DNA of 64,000 bases, from positions 1,736,001 to 1,800,000 of the forward strand of contig NZ_CAJHBK010000001.1 in the NCBI RefSeq assembly GCF_904846615.1, written 5' to 3'. The DNA is from Psychrobacter sp. JCM 18902. Its GTDB lineage: Bacteria > Pseudomonadota > Gammaproteobacteria > Pseudomonadales > Moraxellaceae. This document shows, in pieces, positions 47,168 through 56,547 of the stretch; the stretch's first letter is position 1, and each line of letters starts with the position of its first letter. Under the pieces are notes generated by a model, which saw only the letters and a list, made by a program, of their open reading frames with translations, did not search any database and was not told the origin of the DNA. The position numbers were made by a program, and so were the translations under genes.

Positions 47168-47779
47168 TTATTTACCGAATACTTTCATACGTTCATCAAT
47201 TGGCTGAAATGCTTTTTCGCCTGCTGGCTGCTCAATAGCGCCGAATACCATTTGAGCATTTAATTCCCAATCATCAGCGATGTCCCAAGCATCAGCAACT
47301 CTCTGATCAATGACAGGATTATAATGCTGCAAGTTAGCACCGATATCTAAGCTAGCCAATGCCGTCCAAATTACATATTGATGCATCGCGCTGGTTTGAT
47401 GTGCCCAGATTGGGAATTTATCCGCATATAAAGGGGCGGCTTCTTGCATGTTTCTCACGACGCCTTTGTCCTCGAAAAACAATACTGTACCCGCACCCGC
47501 TCTAAAGCCTGCGATTTTTTCTTTAGTACCTTGGAACTTCTCGTCATCGCTGACGATAACCTTGAGTGTCTCTTCAGTGATGTCCCATAATTTTTTATGA
47601 TCTTCACCAAATAACACCACGATACGCGTCGATTGTGAGTTAAAAGCGGATGGCGTATGCAAAACCGCATGCTCAACTAACTTAACGATTTCGTCATTTG
47701 ATACTGGCAATTGATTACTCAATGCATAGATAGAGCGACGTTTTTCTGCCAATTGCTGTAATGTTTTTAGGTCTGACAT
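47168..47779 (-). CDS. Nitroreductase family protein (HBN/YdgI-type)
   Basis: 203 aa. The N-terminal RRSIYALSNQLPVSNDEI and VLHTPSAFNSQSTRIVVLFG are the FMN-binding signature of the small nitroreductase branch that includes Bacillus YdgI and yeast HBN1. AGAGTVLFFEDKG and NLQHYNPVID are also conserved in that branch. The protein is a cytoplasmic flavin-dependent reductase of quinone or nitro substrates. It is the first of several redox genes here; GTTTTCTCC in the upstream plus strand gives a GGAGAAAAC ribosome-binding site. Confidence 0.9.
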   Translation of the reverse strand: MSDLKTLQQLAEKRRSIYALSNQLPVSNDEIVKLVEHAVLHTPSAFNSQSTRIVVLFGEDHKKLWDITEETLKVIVSDDEKFQGTKEKIAGFRAGAGTVLFFEDKGVVRNMQEAAPLYADKFPIWAHQTSAMHQYVIWTALASLDIGANLQHYNPVIDQRVADAWDIADDWELNAQMVFGAIEQPAGEKAFQPIDERMKVFGK

Positions 47780-47852
47780 TGTTTTCTCCAGTGATTATTG
47801 ATAAATTTAAGTAATTAAGAACTAAGTTATAAAGCTAAATGGTAATCAACCT

Positions 47853-48794
47853 TTAACCTTTAAAGCCTTGCGGTAATTCAGGTGCTGGCAAACGTTTCAT
47901 ATCAGAGTCGACATTACCGAAACGCTCATGACCATTATTCCAGTCGATAATAGATTGCTCAATCTCTGCTTTATTGTCCGCAACAAAGTTCCACCACAGT
48001 AGCACCTGGTTATTCAATGGTTCACCACCGATAAACATCACACGTGTGCCTTTTTTGGCGACCAGCTTGATGCTTTTGTTATTAGCAACATCGCTATCGT
48101 GGAAACGAAAGAGTTGATCTTGCTTACATACCTTTCCTTCAGATTCTATCTCACCCTCTGAGACTAAGATGCCGTATTCAAAGCCCGATTCTAAAGTCAG
48201 TGTAGCCTCGCCATCTTCGGTAAAGTACACGTCGATACCGACCAGCTTGGAGTATTGGATGGTAGGCGCTTCAAAGTGCTGACCTGAGGCATTGGTATAG
48301 CTACCGGTGGTCAGAATCATCTCAACACTATCTTCCGTCCACGTTGGTAGCTCAGGATAATGGTGAAAACCGCGCTCAATCTCTTGATCCGTCGGTAGCG
48401 CAATCCAGAGCTGTACCATGCTGAGGGCACGCGCTGCGTCTGGTGAGCCACCAGTGTCTGGAAACACGCTTTGTTCCGTATGACTGATACCTTGATTCAA
48501 ACCTGTACCGGCTGTCATGACGTTGACTTGGTTCTTAGTAATGACTTGCTCGTTACCTAAGCTATCTTTATGCAGTACTTCACCATTTAACATCCAGCTA
48601 AAGGTTTGCAGATTAGTATGCGGATGACGACCAACTTGCATACCGGTTTCATCTTCACCAAAGTCAGCAGGACCAGCGTGATCCAAAAAGCACCAGGCTC
48701 CGATAGGTTTTTTGCCAGTGTTAGGTAGCAGACGGGCAATAGGAATACCGCCAACATCAGCCAACCTTGGCTCTAGGGTTTGAACACTCATCAT
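47853..48794 (-). CDS. Pirin family protein (long form)
   Basis: 313 aa. Two cupin domains. The N-terminal domain carries the metal site: CFLDHAGPADFG, VGRHPHTNLQTFSWMLNGEV and the E of GTGLNQGISHTE. PGFKG-type ending LPQGFKG is typical. Bacterial pirins bind Fe and some have quercetinase activity. It lies upstream of the nitroreductase gene (73 nt) on the same strand. Confidence 0.93.
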   Translation of the reverse strand: MMSVQTLEPRLADVGGIPIARLLPNTGKKPIGAWCFLDHAGPADFGEDETGMQVGRHPHTNLQTFSWMLNGEVLHKDSLGNEQVITKNQVNVMTAGTGLNQGISHTEQSVFPDTGGSPDAARALSMVQLWIALPTDQEIERGFHHYPELPTWTEDSVEMILTTGSYTNASGQHFEAPTIQYSKLVGIDVYFTEDGEATLTLESGFEYGILVSEGEIESEGKVCKQDQLFRFHDSDVANNKSIKLVAKKGTRVMFIGGEPLNNQVLLWWNFVADNKAEIEQSIIDWNNGHERFGNVDSDMKRLPAPELPQGFKG

Positions 48795-48953
48795 TCACCT
48801 CTTATTATAGATAGTTATAGATTATTGAATGCTTACTGGTAAATTAGTACTACTTTTTGTATGGATTGATACTGCTGTTGACTGTATAAGTGTTTAATAT
48901 AGGATTATTCAATAAATAGGTACTGAATAATTAGTTACTTAATACATAGGTAC

Positions 48954-49664
48954 TTAATACATAGGTACTTCCATTAACAATACTCTAGAGTTCTCAGTAG
49001 CATCCATCGTGAAGCTTTTGGTGTCTGAGATACCAAGACCATCTCGAGTATCAAGTACGTTACCGTTGATAGTCACTTTACCCTCTAGTACCAAGACATA
49101 AACACCGTTGTTGACATCTTTTAAATCATAAGTCTGAGTCACGCCTTTATCGAAATAACCCATATGAAACCAAGCGTCTTGATGAATCCAAACCCCAGCG
49201 TCGTCCGCGTTTGGCGAGAGCACTTGGTTAAACTCATTAGCTTTCATGTGCTCATCCATACGTACTTGCTGATAGCGCGGCGTCACACCCATTTTATTGG
49301 GAATCACCCAAATTTGTAAAAACTTGACAGGTTCATTGGCATCGCCATTCATCTCACTATGAGTAATACCCGTACCCGCTGACATGACCTGAATCTCACC
49401 CGTTTCGATGATGCCTTGGTTACCGATATTATCGCCATGAGCTAACTTCCCACTTAGAGGAATACTGATAATTTCCATGTCGCGGTGTGAGTGCTTGCCA
49501 AAACCTTGACCGCCAATAACAAAGTCATCATTGATGACTCGTAGCGCGCCAAAACCCATACGCTCTGGATTATGATAATTGGCAAAGCTAAAAGTATGCT
49601 TACTTTTGAGCCAGCCATGGTTAGCATCGCCACGAGAATCTGCTGCATGATAGATCGTTTTCAT
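48954..49664 (-). CDS. Pirin family protein (YhhW-type)
   Basis: 236 aa. SRGDANHGWLKSKHTFSFAN and GKHSHRDMEIISIPLSGKLA are diagnostic of YhhW pirins, with the metal ligands in HRDME and HSEM (GTGITHSEMNGD). YhhW degrades quercetin in vitro; the in vivo substrate is unknown. Its promoter region contains a 51-bp sequence closely matching the LysR/DoxX intergenic region, so it is probably a member of that LysR regulon. Confidence 0.93.
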   Translation of the reverse strand: MKTIYHAADSRGDANHGWLKSKHTFSFANYHNPERMGFGALRVINDDFVIGGQGFGKHSHRDMEIISIPLSGKLAHGDNIGNQGIIETGEIQVMSAGTGITHSEMNGDANEPVKFLQIWVIPNKMGVTPRYQQVRMDEHMKANEFNQVLSPNADDAGVWIHQDAWFHMGYFDKGVTQTYDLKDVNNGVYVLVLEGKVTINGNVLDTRDGLGISDTKSFTMDATENSRVLLMEVPMY

Positions 49665-49730
49665 AAGTTATCCTTTATTTTTAATTGGCTTGTTTAAGCT
49701 ATGGTCCTATTATAATTGTTGACCATATAT

Positions 49731-49781
49731 AGATAAACAGTGCTTATTGCAAATGACTATTCTTATTTATAGAACAATAAG
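49731..49781. promoter_or_regulatory. Candidate LysR-type operator, copy A
   Basis: This stretch, upstream of the YhhW-type pirin gene, matches 52089-52140 at roughly four of five positions over 47 bp, including AGATAAAC, CAAATG and CTTATTTA-AGAACAA. The imperfect inverted repeat TTATT-N8-AATAA within it fits a LysR site. Nothing else in the two regions is alike, so a shared regulator is likely. Confidence 0.6.
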
Positions 49782-49876
49782 TGCTTAGAATTAACGTACT
49801 ATGACTTCAGTGCGATAAATGTCAGATGTTATTATAATTTGGCGTATTAAATCCTAACGATAAAGAGAGAACAACA

Positions 49877-50203
49877 ATGTCAAATCAGCATACAACGCAT
49901 TACGATGTGATCGACAATAAAAGCCAAAATCGCTTTGAGATTCATATTGATGATCAAATTGCTTTTGAAGACTATGAGTTTTTTACCACCTCACAAGGTG
50001 AGAAGGGTATTGAATATAAGCACACTTTCGTGCCAGAAGCGCTTAGTGGTCGCGGTATTGCAGGCTACTTAGTTAAGGTTATCTTAGATTGTGCAGCCGC
50101 TAGAAAACTGCGCGTGAAGCCAACTTGTCCTTATGTGAAATCTTATATTGATAAGCATCCAGAATACCAAGCCAATTCGGTGTTTCATGGTGCGAAAGCC
50201 TAA
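49877..50203 (+). CDS. GNAT-like N-acetyltransferase (YjdJ family)
   Basis: 108 aa with AGAGAG Shine-Dalgarno. ALSGRGIAGYLVKVIL is the acetyl-CoA pyrophosphate loop of the short Gcn5-related group, and CPYVKSYIDKHPEYQ is the family ending. The physiological acceptor is not known for this group. It is transcribed alone and ends in a bidirectional terminator. Confidence 0.92.
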   Translation: MSNQHTTHYDVIDNKSQNRFEIHIDDQIAFEDYEFFTTSQGEKGIEYKHTFVPEALSGRGIAGYLVKVILDCAAARKLRVKPTCPYVKSYIDKHPEYQANSVFHGAKA

Positions 50204-50219
50204 GACAATATGCATAAAA

Positions 50220-50246
50220 AAAGCCATGATAAATTATCATGGCTTT
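50220..50246. terminator. Bidirectional terminator
   Basis: AAAGCCATGAT / ATCATGGCTTT with a 5-nt loop and A/T runs on both sides, between the convergent acetyltransferase and DUF1275 genes. Confidence 0.85.
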
Positions 50247-50286
50247 CTACGATTAATGGCATTACTCAATAACGGTAGAACTTTTA

Positions 50287-51039
50287 TTAGCTAATATGCT
50301 GTAAGAACTCTGAATTACGCGCTAGTAGTGATAAGTACAGCACAGGAATGACAAACAAACCGACTGCCCAATAACTGAGATTGACGTACAGTATCGCGCC
50401 GAGTAGCGCGCCAATCACAAAACTGATAACCAATGCCGCGCTATGCCCCAATTTTTTGGCATTATCAGCGCTACGGTTGGCAATATAATCTGACAGACCA
50501 ATACTCAGTTGGGTCGTATTACCCGTCATTAATACCGTAGGACTCATATGTTTGATGACTGTTTTACTAGCCGTATTACGAATGGCAAGTGCCGTTAAGC
50601 CCAAACCACCAGTGATGGCGACGGTTATATCGCCTGCTTCAGTGAAAGGTTGAAAGGACAATCCTGCTATCATAAATGCGCTCAAAAATAGCGCTTCTGC
50701 TAAAAACAAATGACTGAGTACTAACGTTTGCTTTCGGCTTTTATCAATGTATATTTTGGTAATAACCACCGTTATTATAAAAAGTGGCACCGATGCCAGC
50801 TTGATCCACAAGCCATCTTCACCTTTAACCAAACCGCTACCAGCCAGTACTAAGTTACCCGTGACATGAGCGGTAAAGAAGCCAAATAAAGTGATGAAGC
50901 CAATGGTATCAATAGCCCCACCAACTATCGTTAATAGTATAGGCGCTTGATAGCGTTGCCAGAAGCTTGGTGTCTTACGATCTAGAGTGTTGTTATCAGC
51001 GACAGCTTTAGGCACTGGTATTCCCTGCAAAATCCACAA
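50287..51039 (-). CDS. DUF1275 (YoaK-like) membrane protein
   Basis: 250 aa with about six membrane helices. ILLTIVGGAIDTIGFITLFG, FFTAHVTGNLVLAG and a second half with MSPTVLMTGNTTQLSIGL are the DUF1275 signature repeats. Function of the family is unknown. The listed start overlaps the upstream flavin reductase gene by 32 nt; a shorter start is possible. It is in a three-gene minus-strand operon with the reductase and DoxX. Confidence 0.88.
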   Translation of the reverse strand: MWILQGIPVPKAVADNNTLDRKTPSFWQRYQAPILLTIVGGAIDTIGFITLFGFFTAHVTGNLVLAGSGLVKGEDGLWIKLASVPLFIITVVITKIYIDKSRKQTLVLSHLFLAEALFLSAFMIAGLSFQPFTEAGDITVAITGGLGLTALAIRNTASKTVIKHMSPTVLMTGNTTQLSIGLSDYIANRSADNAKKLGHSAALVISFVIGALLGAILYVNLSYWAVGLFVIPVLYLSLLARNSEFLQHIS

Positions 51040-51562
51040 AATCAGTCACAAAGCGCTGTAAGAATTTCTGTGTGCGCGGGCTAACACTGCCATCATCATT
51101 TAAGCTATCAGTTGCGCGACTTAAATGAATTTCAGGATCAATCATCATTTGTGCCGACAGCATTTGCATGCTTTTTCTGAAATCAAGGCCACTATTGATA
51201 CCGCCAAAACTGCCTGGCGAGGCCGTCACTACCGCAACTTTTTTATGGGTCCACACGCTTTCTTTATAAGGACGTGAGCCGATATCTACGACATTTTTCA
51301 AGGCGGCAGGCATAGTGCGGTTATGCTCTGGCGTCACAATCAAGACCGCATCAGCGTCTTTTAACTGTTGACGTACGCGCTCATAGCTATCAATGGTTTT
51401 ATCATCATAATCTTGATTATAAAGGGGCAAGTCTGCGATATGGACTTCCTTTATAGTGACGCTGTCAGGCATCTGCGCCGCAATAAACTCTGCAAATTTA
51501 CGATTGATAGATTCTTTTCGCAAGCTGCCAATAATTAAGGCGATGTTTATGGATGCGCTCAT
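51008..51562 (-). CDS. NADPH-dependent FMN reductase
   Basis: 184 aa flavodoxin-fold protein. IIGSLRKESINRKFAEFI binds the FMN phosphate, and TPEHNRTMPAALKNVVDIGS is the second FMN loop that defines the ChrR/YieF/azoreductase group of quinone reductases. It acts in the cytoplasm in two-electron reduction of quinones and similar compounds. It is the second gene of the DoxX-reductase-DUF1275 operon and the likely functional centre of the LysR regulon. Confidence 0.93.
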   Translation of the reverse strand: MSASINIALIIGSLRKESINRKFAEFIAAQMPDSVTIKEVHIADLPLYNQDYDDKTIDSYERVRQQLKDADAVLIVTPEHNRTMPAALKNVVDIGSRPYKESVWTHKKVAVVTASPGSFGGINSGLDFRKSMQMLSAQMMIDPEIHLSRATDSLNDDGSVSPRTQKFLQRFVTDFVDFAGNTSA

Positions 51563-51615
51563 AGCGGCTCCTTGATTATGATGATAAGTCGATATTTTCT
51601 AAGCCATTTACTCTA

Positions 51616-52008
51616 CTATATTCTGCGATGATTACTGTTATCAATTGAATAAGCACCTGCTCCATGAGCAAATATCATCAAGAAACCACCCGCCATCGCA
51701 ATGTTTTTCATGAAAGGGTTCATCTGTGATTCATCTATCCAGAATTGATGGAAAAGCAGCGCTGAGACAACGCTAAAACCAGCCATTAAAATCGCTACTA
51801 AGCGCGCTTTAAAGCCTAATAAAATAGCGATACCACCAAGCAGCTCAACAGCAATAACCAAAGGCAATAGCATCCCAGGCACACCCATTGCTTCCATATA
51901 ACCTTGGGTAGCGGCGTAGCCGGTAATTTTAGTAAAGCCTGAAAAGATAAAAATCATTGATAAAAACAGGCGTCCGATAGGAGCGCTTAGCTCTTGTAGT
52001 TTATCCAT
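51616..52008 (-). CDS. DoxX family membrane protein
   Basis: 130 aa with four membrane helices. LFLSMIFIFSGFTKITGYAA, MLLPLVIAVELLGGIAILLG and MNPFMKNIAMAGGFLMIFAH match the DoxX/SURF4-like family. DoxX proteins often accompany redox and electrophile-stress operons; their chemistry is not settled. It is first in its operon and divergent from the LysR gene. Confidence 0.92.
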   Translation of the reverse strand: MDKLQELSAPIGRLFLSMIFIFSGFTKITGYAATQGYMEAMGVPGMLLPLVIAVELLGGIAILLGFKARLVAILMAGFSVVSALLFHQFWIDESQMNPFMKNIAMAGGFLMIFAHGAGAYSIDNSNHRRI

Positions 52009-52088
52009 GGGTTTTCTCCAGTAATAGAATGTTTTTTAAGCTTTTATTTGATTATGTGACAGGACTATTGTATTCGTTGCTTATAACT

Positions 52089-52140
52089 AGATAAACCGTG
52101 ATAATTACAAATGTAAGTTCTTATTTAAAGAACAATTAAG
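52089..52140. promoter_or_regulatory. Candidate LysR-type operator, copy B
   Basis: Lies between the divergent DoxX operon and the LysR gene and ends next to the LysR ribosome-binding site. It resembles 49731-49781 over nearly its whole length. The position fits autoregulation plus activation of the DoxX operon. Confidence 0.6.
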
Positions 52141-52151
52141 AGGTGGTTTAC

Positions 52152-53057
52152 ATGGGACAATTAGAAGATATGGCAATGTTTGTGCGTATTGTCGAAGCAG
52201 GCAGTATTACCAAGGCTGCCGAGCAACTTAATATCGCAAAATCTGCGGTAAGCCGGCGTTTAAAGGAGTTAGAGACGCGCTTGGGCAGTCAACTGATTAG
52301 CCGAACCACGCGTCAATCAAGCTTAACCCAAGCTGGTGAACAGTATTATCAAAAGGTGCACCATATACTCAGTGAAGTGGATGCGCTGAATGAAGAGACG
52401 AGTGGTACTCCGACGCGTATCGAAGGAACATTAAAGATGACAGCACCATTGTCCTTTGGTTTGATGCATTTAAACGATGTCATCGATGAATACGCCAATC
52501 AGCATCCTGAGTTAAAGTTTGAGCTGGATTTTTCTGATCGGCATACTGATTTGATTGAGGAAGGGTTTGAGTTAGCGATTCGTATTAGAGAGTTGCAAGA
52601 CTCCAGTTATCAAGCCAAACGTCTAGCACTGATTCGTTATGCATTATGCGCCAGTCCCGAATATTTAGAGAGAATGGGTACGCCAAAGACTTTTGACGAT
52701 CTGTCAGAACATGAGTTTTTACAATATGGTCTGAGCAAATCTAGCGCGATAGAACTGATAGATGAGCAAGGTAAGAAGCATCAAGTCGCCGTAAACGGTA
52801 AAATAAAAGCCAATAATGGGGACTTTTTGCGGGAGATGGCAGTCAAAGGTCATGGTATTGCTTTTCTGCCAACTTTTATTACGTATCAAGCCTTAATCAG
52901 CGGCGAGCTTGTGCCTATCCTGCAGCAGTATCAATTACCCACTTTAAACGCTTATGCAGTCTATCCCAAAAATCGATTTTTATCGCAGCGTTGTCGTTAT
53001 TTGATTGACTTTATTGCCGAGCGTTTTGGTGATAATCCGTACTGGGATAAGTTTTGA
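52152..53057 (+). CDS. LysR-family transcriptional regulator
   Basis: 301 aa from the ATG at 52152, 9 nt after AAGAGG; a GTG three codons upstream lies inside the ribosome-binding site. The winged HTH is EAGSITKAAEQLNIAKSAVS followed by RRLKELETRLGSQLISRTTR, and the C-terminal part is a type 2 periplasmic-binding-like effector domain (FELAIRIRELQDSS, GIAFLPTFI). It belongs to the CrgA/AphB-like branch common next to quinone reductases. Likely controls the DoxX operon and the pirin gene through the shared sites. Confidence 0.93.
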   Translation: MGQLEDMAMFVRIVEAGSITKAAEQLNIAKSAVSRRLKELETRLGSQLISRTTRQSSLTQAGEQYYQKVHHILSEVDALNEETSGTPTRIEGTLKMTAPLSFGLMHLNDVIDEYANQHPELKFELDFSDRHTDLIEEGFELAIRIRELQDSSYQAKRLALIRYALCASPEYLERMGTPKTFDDLSEHEFLQYGLSKSSAIELIDEQGKKHQVAVNGKIKANNGDFLREMAVKGHGIAFLPTFITYQALISGELVPILQQYQLPTLNAYAVYPKNRFLSQRCRYLIDFIAERFGDNPYWDKF

Positions 53058-53164
53058 TACGGTCTGATTTAGCGAACTCGGCAGTATTTTAAATTCGCTA
53101 TAAACCTTAAAACAATACTGTTAATATTATTTTAAGACATCCATCAGTCATAAGGAGATGCAAC

Positions 53165-54274
53165 ATGGATCTAACATCGCTCGGCATGAAAGCCATTCAC
53201 GACTTTGATAACGTTCGCCAAAGCCCGTTACCACAGGAGCGCTTGAGCGCTGCACGGAAAACAGCCAGTGCATTTAGAGAGCGCTTTATGGATGAGCCGG
53301 AGGTACAATTTTATCAAAGCGCGGATATGGTCAGAGTGCCTTATCCGACTTGGTACGCTTATAGTGGCGTATACACTCAAAGTACTTATAAGTTCCCTTA
53401 TCTACACATTTTGAATCGTATCTTTATCATTCAGTATCACAACTTTTTAGGCGAATTAAAGACCTTGTTGTTTTCCCCATCAGATATTGAAGCTGACCGC
53501 GAGACCCCATTTTTTAAACGCTTAACAGACAAAATGCCAAACTGGTCACCGCTTGAGAGTGTTGTGGCTCCTATTATCCGTGATGTGGCTGTTGCCTTAG
53601 CAGAAATTGGCTTAACGCCCGCTGATATTGACTATATCAGTTACGACCACCTGCATACTCAAGATGTACGTCAATGGCTTGGCAGCACAGACAGAGACCC
53701 TTATTTCCCAAACGCTAAACTGTTGGTACACGAAAAAGAGTGGCAAAGTGTACAAGGGTTATTGCCCGTACAAGCAGAGTGGTATTGTCCAAATGGCATT
53801 GACGGCGTTGATCCTGATAAAGTCATTACTTTCACCAGCAGCCTTCATTTAGGGGAAGGCTTGGCTTTGATTCATACTCCGGGGCATACCGAAGGCAATC
53901 ATTCATTGGTTGCTCGCGTACCCGATGGTATTCGCGTCACCTCAGAGAATGGTGTTGGTGCAGACGCTTATGCACCGAAGAACTCTAAAGTTAATGCCAT
54001 TCGTCGATATGCCAAGCAGACAGGAATGGAGGTCATCTTAAATGGCAATACGCTAGAAGATAGTACCGATCAATACATCTCTATGGTGATAGAAAAAACC
54101 ATTGCTGGTCCTTCAAAGAACCCCGATTTCCCCAATTGTGCCTCAAGTAGCGAAGCGACGCCTTATTGGTTGATTCCTGGGCACAAAGTCAGTCATTTGA
54201 TAGGGGAGGCAAAATTTGGCAGCTTGAATGCAGGCTCGTTGAAACATAGCTCCTTGCAGAAGGAAAACGCTTGA
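53165..54274 (+). CDS. Metallo-beta-lactamase-fold hydrolase-like protein
   Basis: 369 aa, AAGGAG 7 nt before the start. LIHTPGHTEGNHSLVARVPD is the third metal-binding motif region of the fold. The first motif is YDHLHTQDVRQW, where the usual HxHxDH has become HxHxxD, so metal binding may differ from the canonical form. Its C-terminal WLIPGHKVSHLIGEAKFG is unassigned. The stop overlaps the SDR gene start by one base (TGATG). Substrate unknown. Confidence 0.82.
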   Translation: MDLTSLGMKAIHDFDNVRQSPLPQERLSAARKTASAFRERFMDEPEVQFYQSADMVRVPYPTWYAYSGVYTQSTYKFPYLHILNRIFIIQYHNFLGELKTLLFSPSDIEADRETPFFKRLTDKMPNWSPLESVVAPIIRDVAVALAEIGLTPADIDYISYDHLHTQDVRQWLGSTDRDPYFPNAKLLVHEKEWQSVQGLLPVQAEWYCPNGIDGVDPDKVITFTSSLHLGEGLALIHTPGHTEGNHSLVARVPDGIRVTSENGVGADAYAPKNSKVNAIRRYAKQTGMEVILNGNTLEDSTDQYISMVIEKTIAGPSKNPDFPNCASSSEATPYWLIPGHKVSHLIGEAKFGSLNAGSLKHSSLQKENA

Positions 54275-55092
54275 TGGATTATTTTTCTAATAGCTATTTT
54301 GCTAAAAAGACGGTTTATATTACTGGCGCCGCATCAGGTATTGGCTTTGAGACTGCTAGGCAACTGATTCAACAAGGTGCCAATTTGGTATTGTTTGATG
54401 TGCAAGCGCTTGATGAAGCCGTGGTAATACTAGAAGACTTGAATAAAAATAACGCTTCCATTGTCAGTCATCAGTTAGACGTCACCGATGCCGATATGAC
54501 AGCCAAGCAAATGGCCGATGCTGCGAGTAAGCAGTCGCCTGATATCTTAATGCATTTTGTCGGGATTACAGGACCTTGGACGTTTGATGATATGAGTCAA
54601 GCGCAGTTTGAGCGAGTGATTAACATCAATTTATTTGGTACTCGTAATGTACTGGCAGCCGTAAGACCTTTTTTATCTCGTGGCGATCAAGTCATGGTTA
54701 CCGCTTCGATGGCCTCTTTCACTGGCAGCTACGGCTACAGCTCTTATAGTGCCTCAAAATTTGCCATTTGGGGCATGATGCAATCCATCAGTTTTGAGTG
54801 GCAACCTCACGGTATTGATATCACTGTTTTTGCCCCACCGCCAATCGATACGCCGTTGACTCAAGCTGAGGTAGGCGTGATGGCAAAAGCTGGGGTCGGC
54901 ATGAAAAAGCTGGCAGGCGAGTTGAAAATTGAAGATGCGGTCAAATCTATGTTAAAAGGTGTAGAAAAACGACAATTTTTGGTCGTTCCTGGCGTCATGG
55001 CAAATATAATACGACTGCAATTGCGATTTTTTCCAGTCAGCTGGGTCAATTGGATAGGCAACAAAACTGTGGCTTTTTCGCTAAAAAAGTAA
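54274..55092 (+). CDS. Short-chain dehydrogenase/reductase
   Basis: 272 aa from the ATG at 54274 (an in-frame TTG one codon earlier is less likely). Cofactor motif TGAASGIGFETA, structural NNAG equivalent in LMHFVGITGPW (unusually lacking Asn), catalytic Ser in TASMASF and YSSYSASKFA with the Tyr-x-x-x-Lys pair. The C-terminal helix PVSWVNWIGNK resembles membrane-associated SDRs acting on lipids such as 3-ketosphinganine reductases. It is coupled to the preceding hydrolase-like gene. Confidence 0.9.
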   Translation: MDYFSNSYFAKKTVYITGAASGIGFETARQLIQQGANLVLFDVQALDEAVVILEDLNKNNASIVSHQLDVTDADMTAKQMADAASKQSPDILMHFVGITGPWTFDDMSQAQFERVININLFGTRNVLAAVRPFLSRGDQVMVTASMASFTGSYGYSSYSASKFAIWGMMQSISFEWQPHGIDITVFAPPPIDTPLTQAEVGVMAKAGVGMKKLAGELKIEDAVKSMLKGVEKRQFLVVPGVMANIIRLQLRFFPVSWVNWIGNKTVAFSLKK

Positions 55093-55128
55093 CCTCTTCA
55101 AAAAATTTAGGTAAGCGAAATATAAATC

Positions 55129-56331
55129 ATGATCCCTATGCCTGTCACCGTACCTGCCATTAATAAAATTTGTGCCCGCGATCCCAATGAGCCATATCGG
55201 GCCTCAACAACGCTTGAGTTATTATTTGATCTGGTCTATGTCATTGCCGTTTCGGCAGCCGCAAGCGGGCTACATCATCGTTTGCTTGAGCGTGACTTTT
55301 TAGGGTTTTTGACCTTTATCATCGCCTTCTTTATTTTATGGAATGCTTGGACGAGCTTCACATGGTTTGCTTCCGGCTACGATCCTGATGATTGGTACTA
55401 TCGTCTCTCAGTATTGCTGCAAATGTTTGGCTCATTAATGATTGCAGCCAACATCAATCAATTTTTCGAGCAAGGGCTAACATGGATAGGAGTCACTGGT
55501 TACGCGATCATGCGATTGGCCAGCTGTAGCCAGTGGTGGCGTGTCTATCGCCAAGTAGAAGGTCACAAAAGGGTGGCTGGTCGCAGTATTATTGGCTTAT
55601 TAATGCTACAAAGTGTTTGGATACTTTGGTTGTTTCTACCTGCTTCGGTACAAACGCCTGCGTTGTTTTTATTTATAGCAGCTGAATTACTGATGCCAAT
55701 ATGGGCGCGTGCCGCACAGAACATAAATTGGCATCCTCATCACATGGCTGAACGTTATGGTCTGTTGACCATTATTGTTTTAGGCGAAGGCGTGCTAGGG
55801 GTCAGTAACAGCATTCGAACCTTTTTAGTCAATTCCGAGTCTGCTGCTAGCGCTATTATATTACTAGGTTCAAGCCTTGTGGCATTGGTTTTTGCCTTAT
55901 GGTGGCTTTATTTTACGATCCCGTTTGGTACTATTTTGGACAAGGAGCGTCGCCGTTATGATTTATTCTTATTCGGCTATGGGCACTTTTTTGTTTTCGC
56001 TACGCTTGCAGCGTTAGGCAGCGCGCTTAATTTAGTGACCGATGCTTGGGCAGATACTCTGAATCGTACGGTCACCCAGCCTTATGCTATGGGATTATTG
56101 ATGATAATGCTATTTGGCTTTTTAGTGACCCTAACTTTACTTCGAGCCTTGATGTGCCGCAAATCAAGTCATAATATGACCGCTCTTATTCTTGCCACCT
56201 TTATTATTTTGCTGAGCTATACCATAGTAGCGCAAGGGCTATCGATTACTTATGGTATTTGGCTAAGCCTGCTCGCGCCTATAATAATGACGTGGTACTT
56301 TCATCAAGACAATAAGCAATGGCAAGTATGA
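55129..56331 (+). CDS. Low-temperature-requirement A (LtrA) family membrane protein
   Basis: 400 aa with ten or more membrane helices. The conserved start RASTTLELLFDLVYVIAVSA and the internal HHMAERYGLLTIIVLGEGVL are the LtrA signature (Glu-Arg-x-Gly, ILGE). First described in Listeria growth in the cold; molecular function remains unknown. It follows the SDR gene by 36 nt and may belong to the same transcript. Confidence 0.92.
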   Translation: MIPMPVTVPAINKICARDPNEPYRASTTLELLFDLVYVIAVSAAASGLHHRLLERDFLGFLTFIIAFFILWNAWTSFTWFASGYDPDDWYYRLSVLLQMFGSLMIAANINQFFEQGLTWIGVTGYAIMRLASCSQWWRVYRQVEGHKRVAGRSIIGLLMLQSVWILWLFLPASVQTPALFLFIAAELLMPIWARAAQNINWHPHHMAERYGLLTIIVLGEGVLGVSNSIRTFLVNSESAASAIILLGSSLVALVFALWWLYFTIPFGTILDKERRRYDLFLFGYGHFFVFATLAALGSALNLVTDAWADTLNRTVTQPYAMGLLMIMLFGFLVTLTLLRALMCRKSSHNMTALILATFIILLSYTIVAQGLSITYGIWLSLLAPIIMTWYFHQDNKQWQV

Positions 56332-56547
56332 CCTCTGCCGTCAAATCCGTAGACTTAAACATAGGATAATATTGATTTTAATAGGTACAAATACGATACT
56401 GGATATATTTCTAAGGTTTTGCCCTTCTCTCCCGAAATGGATATTGAATTTCCTATATAATGTGAGCCATCTCTTTGTTGATAACCCCTTTAATTTAGGC
56501 TTTTTTCTTAGTAAAAAAATGCTGCTTATCAGGTAAAACGGTGCTTT

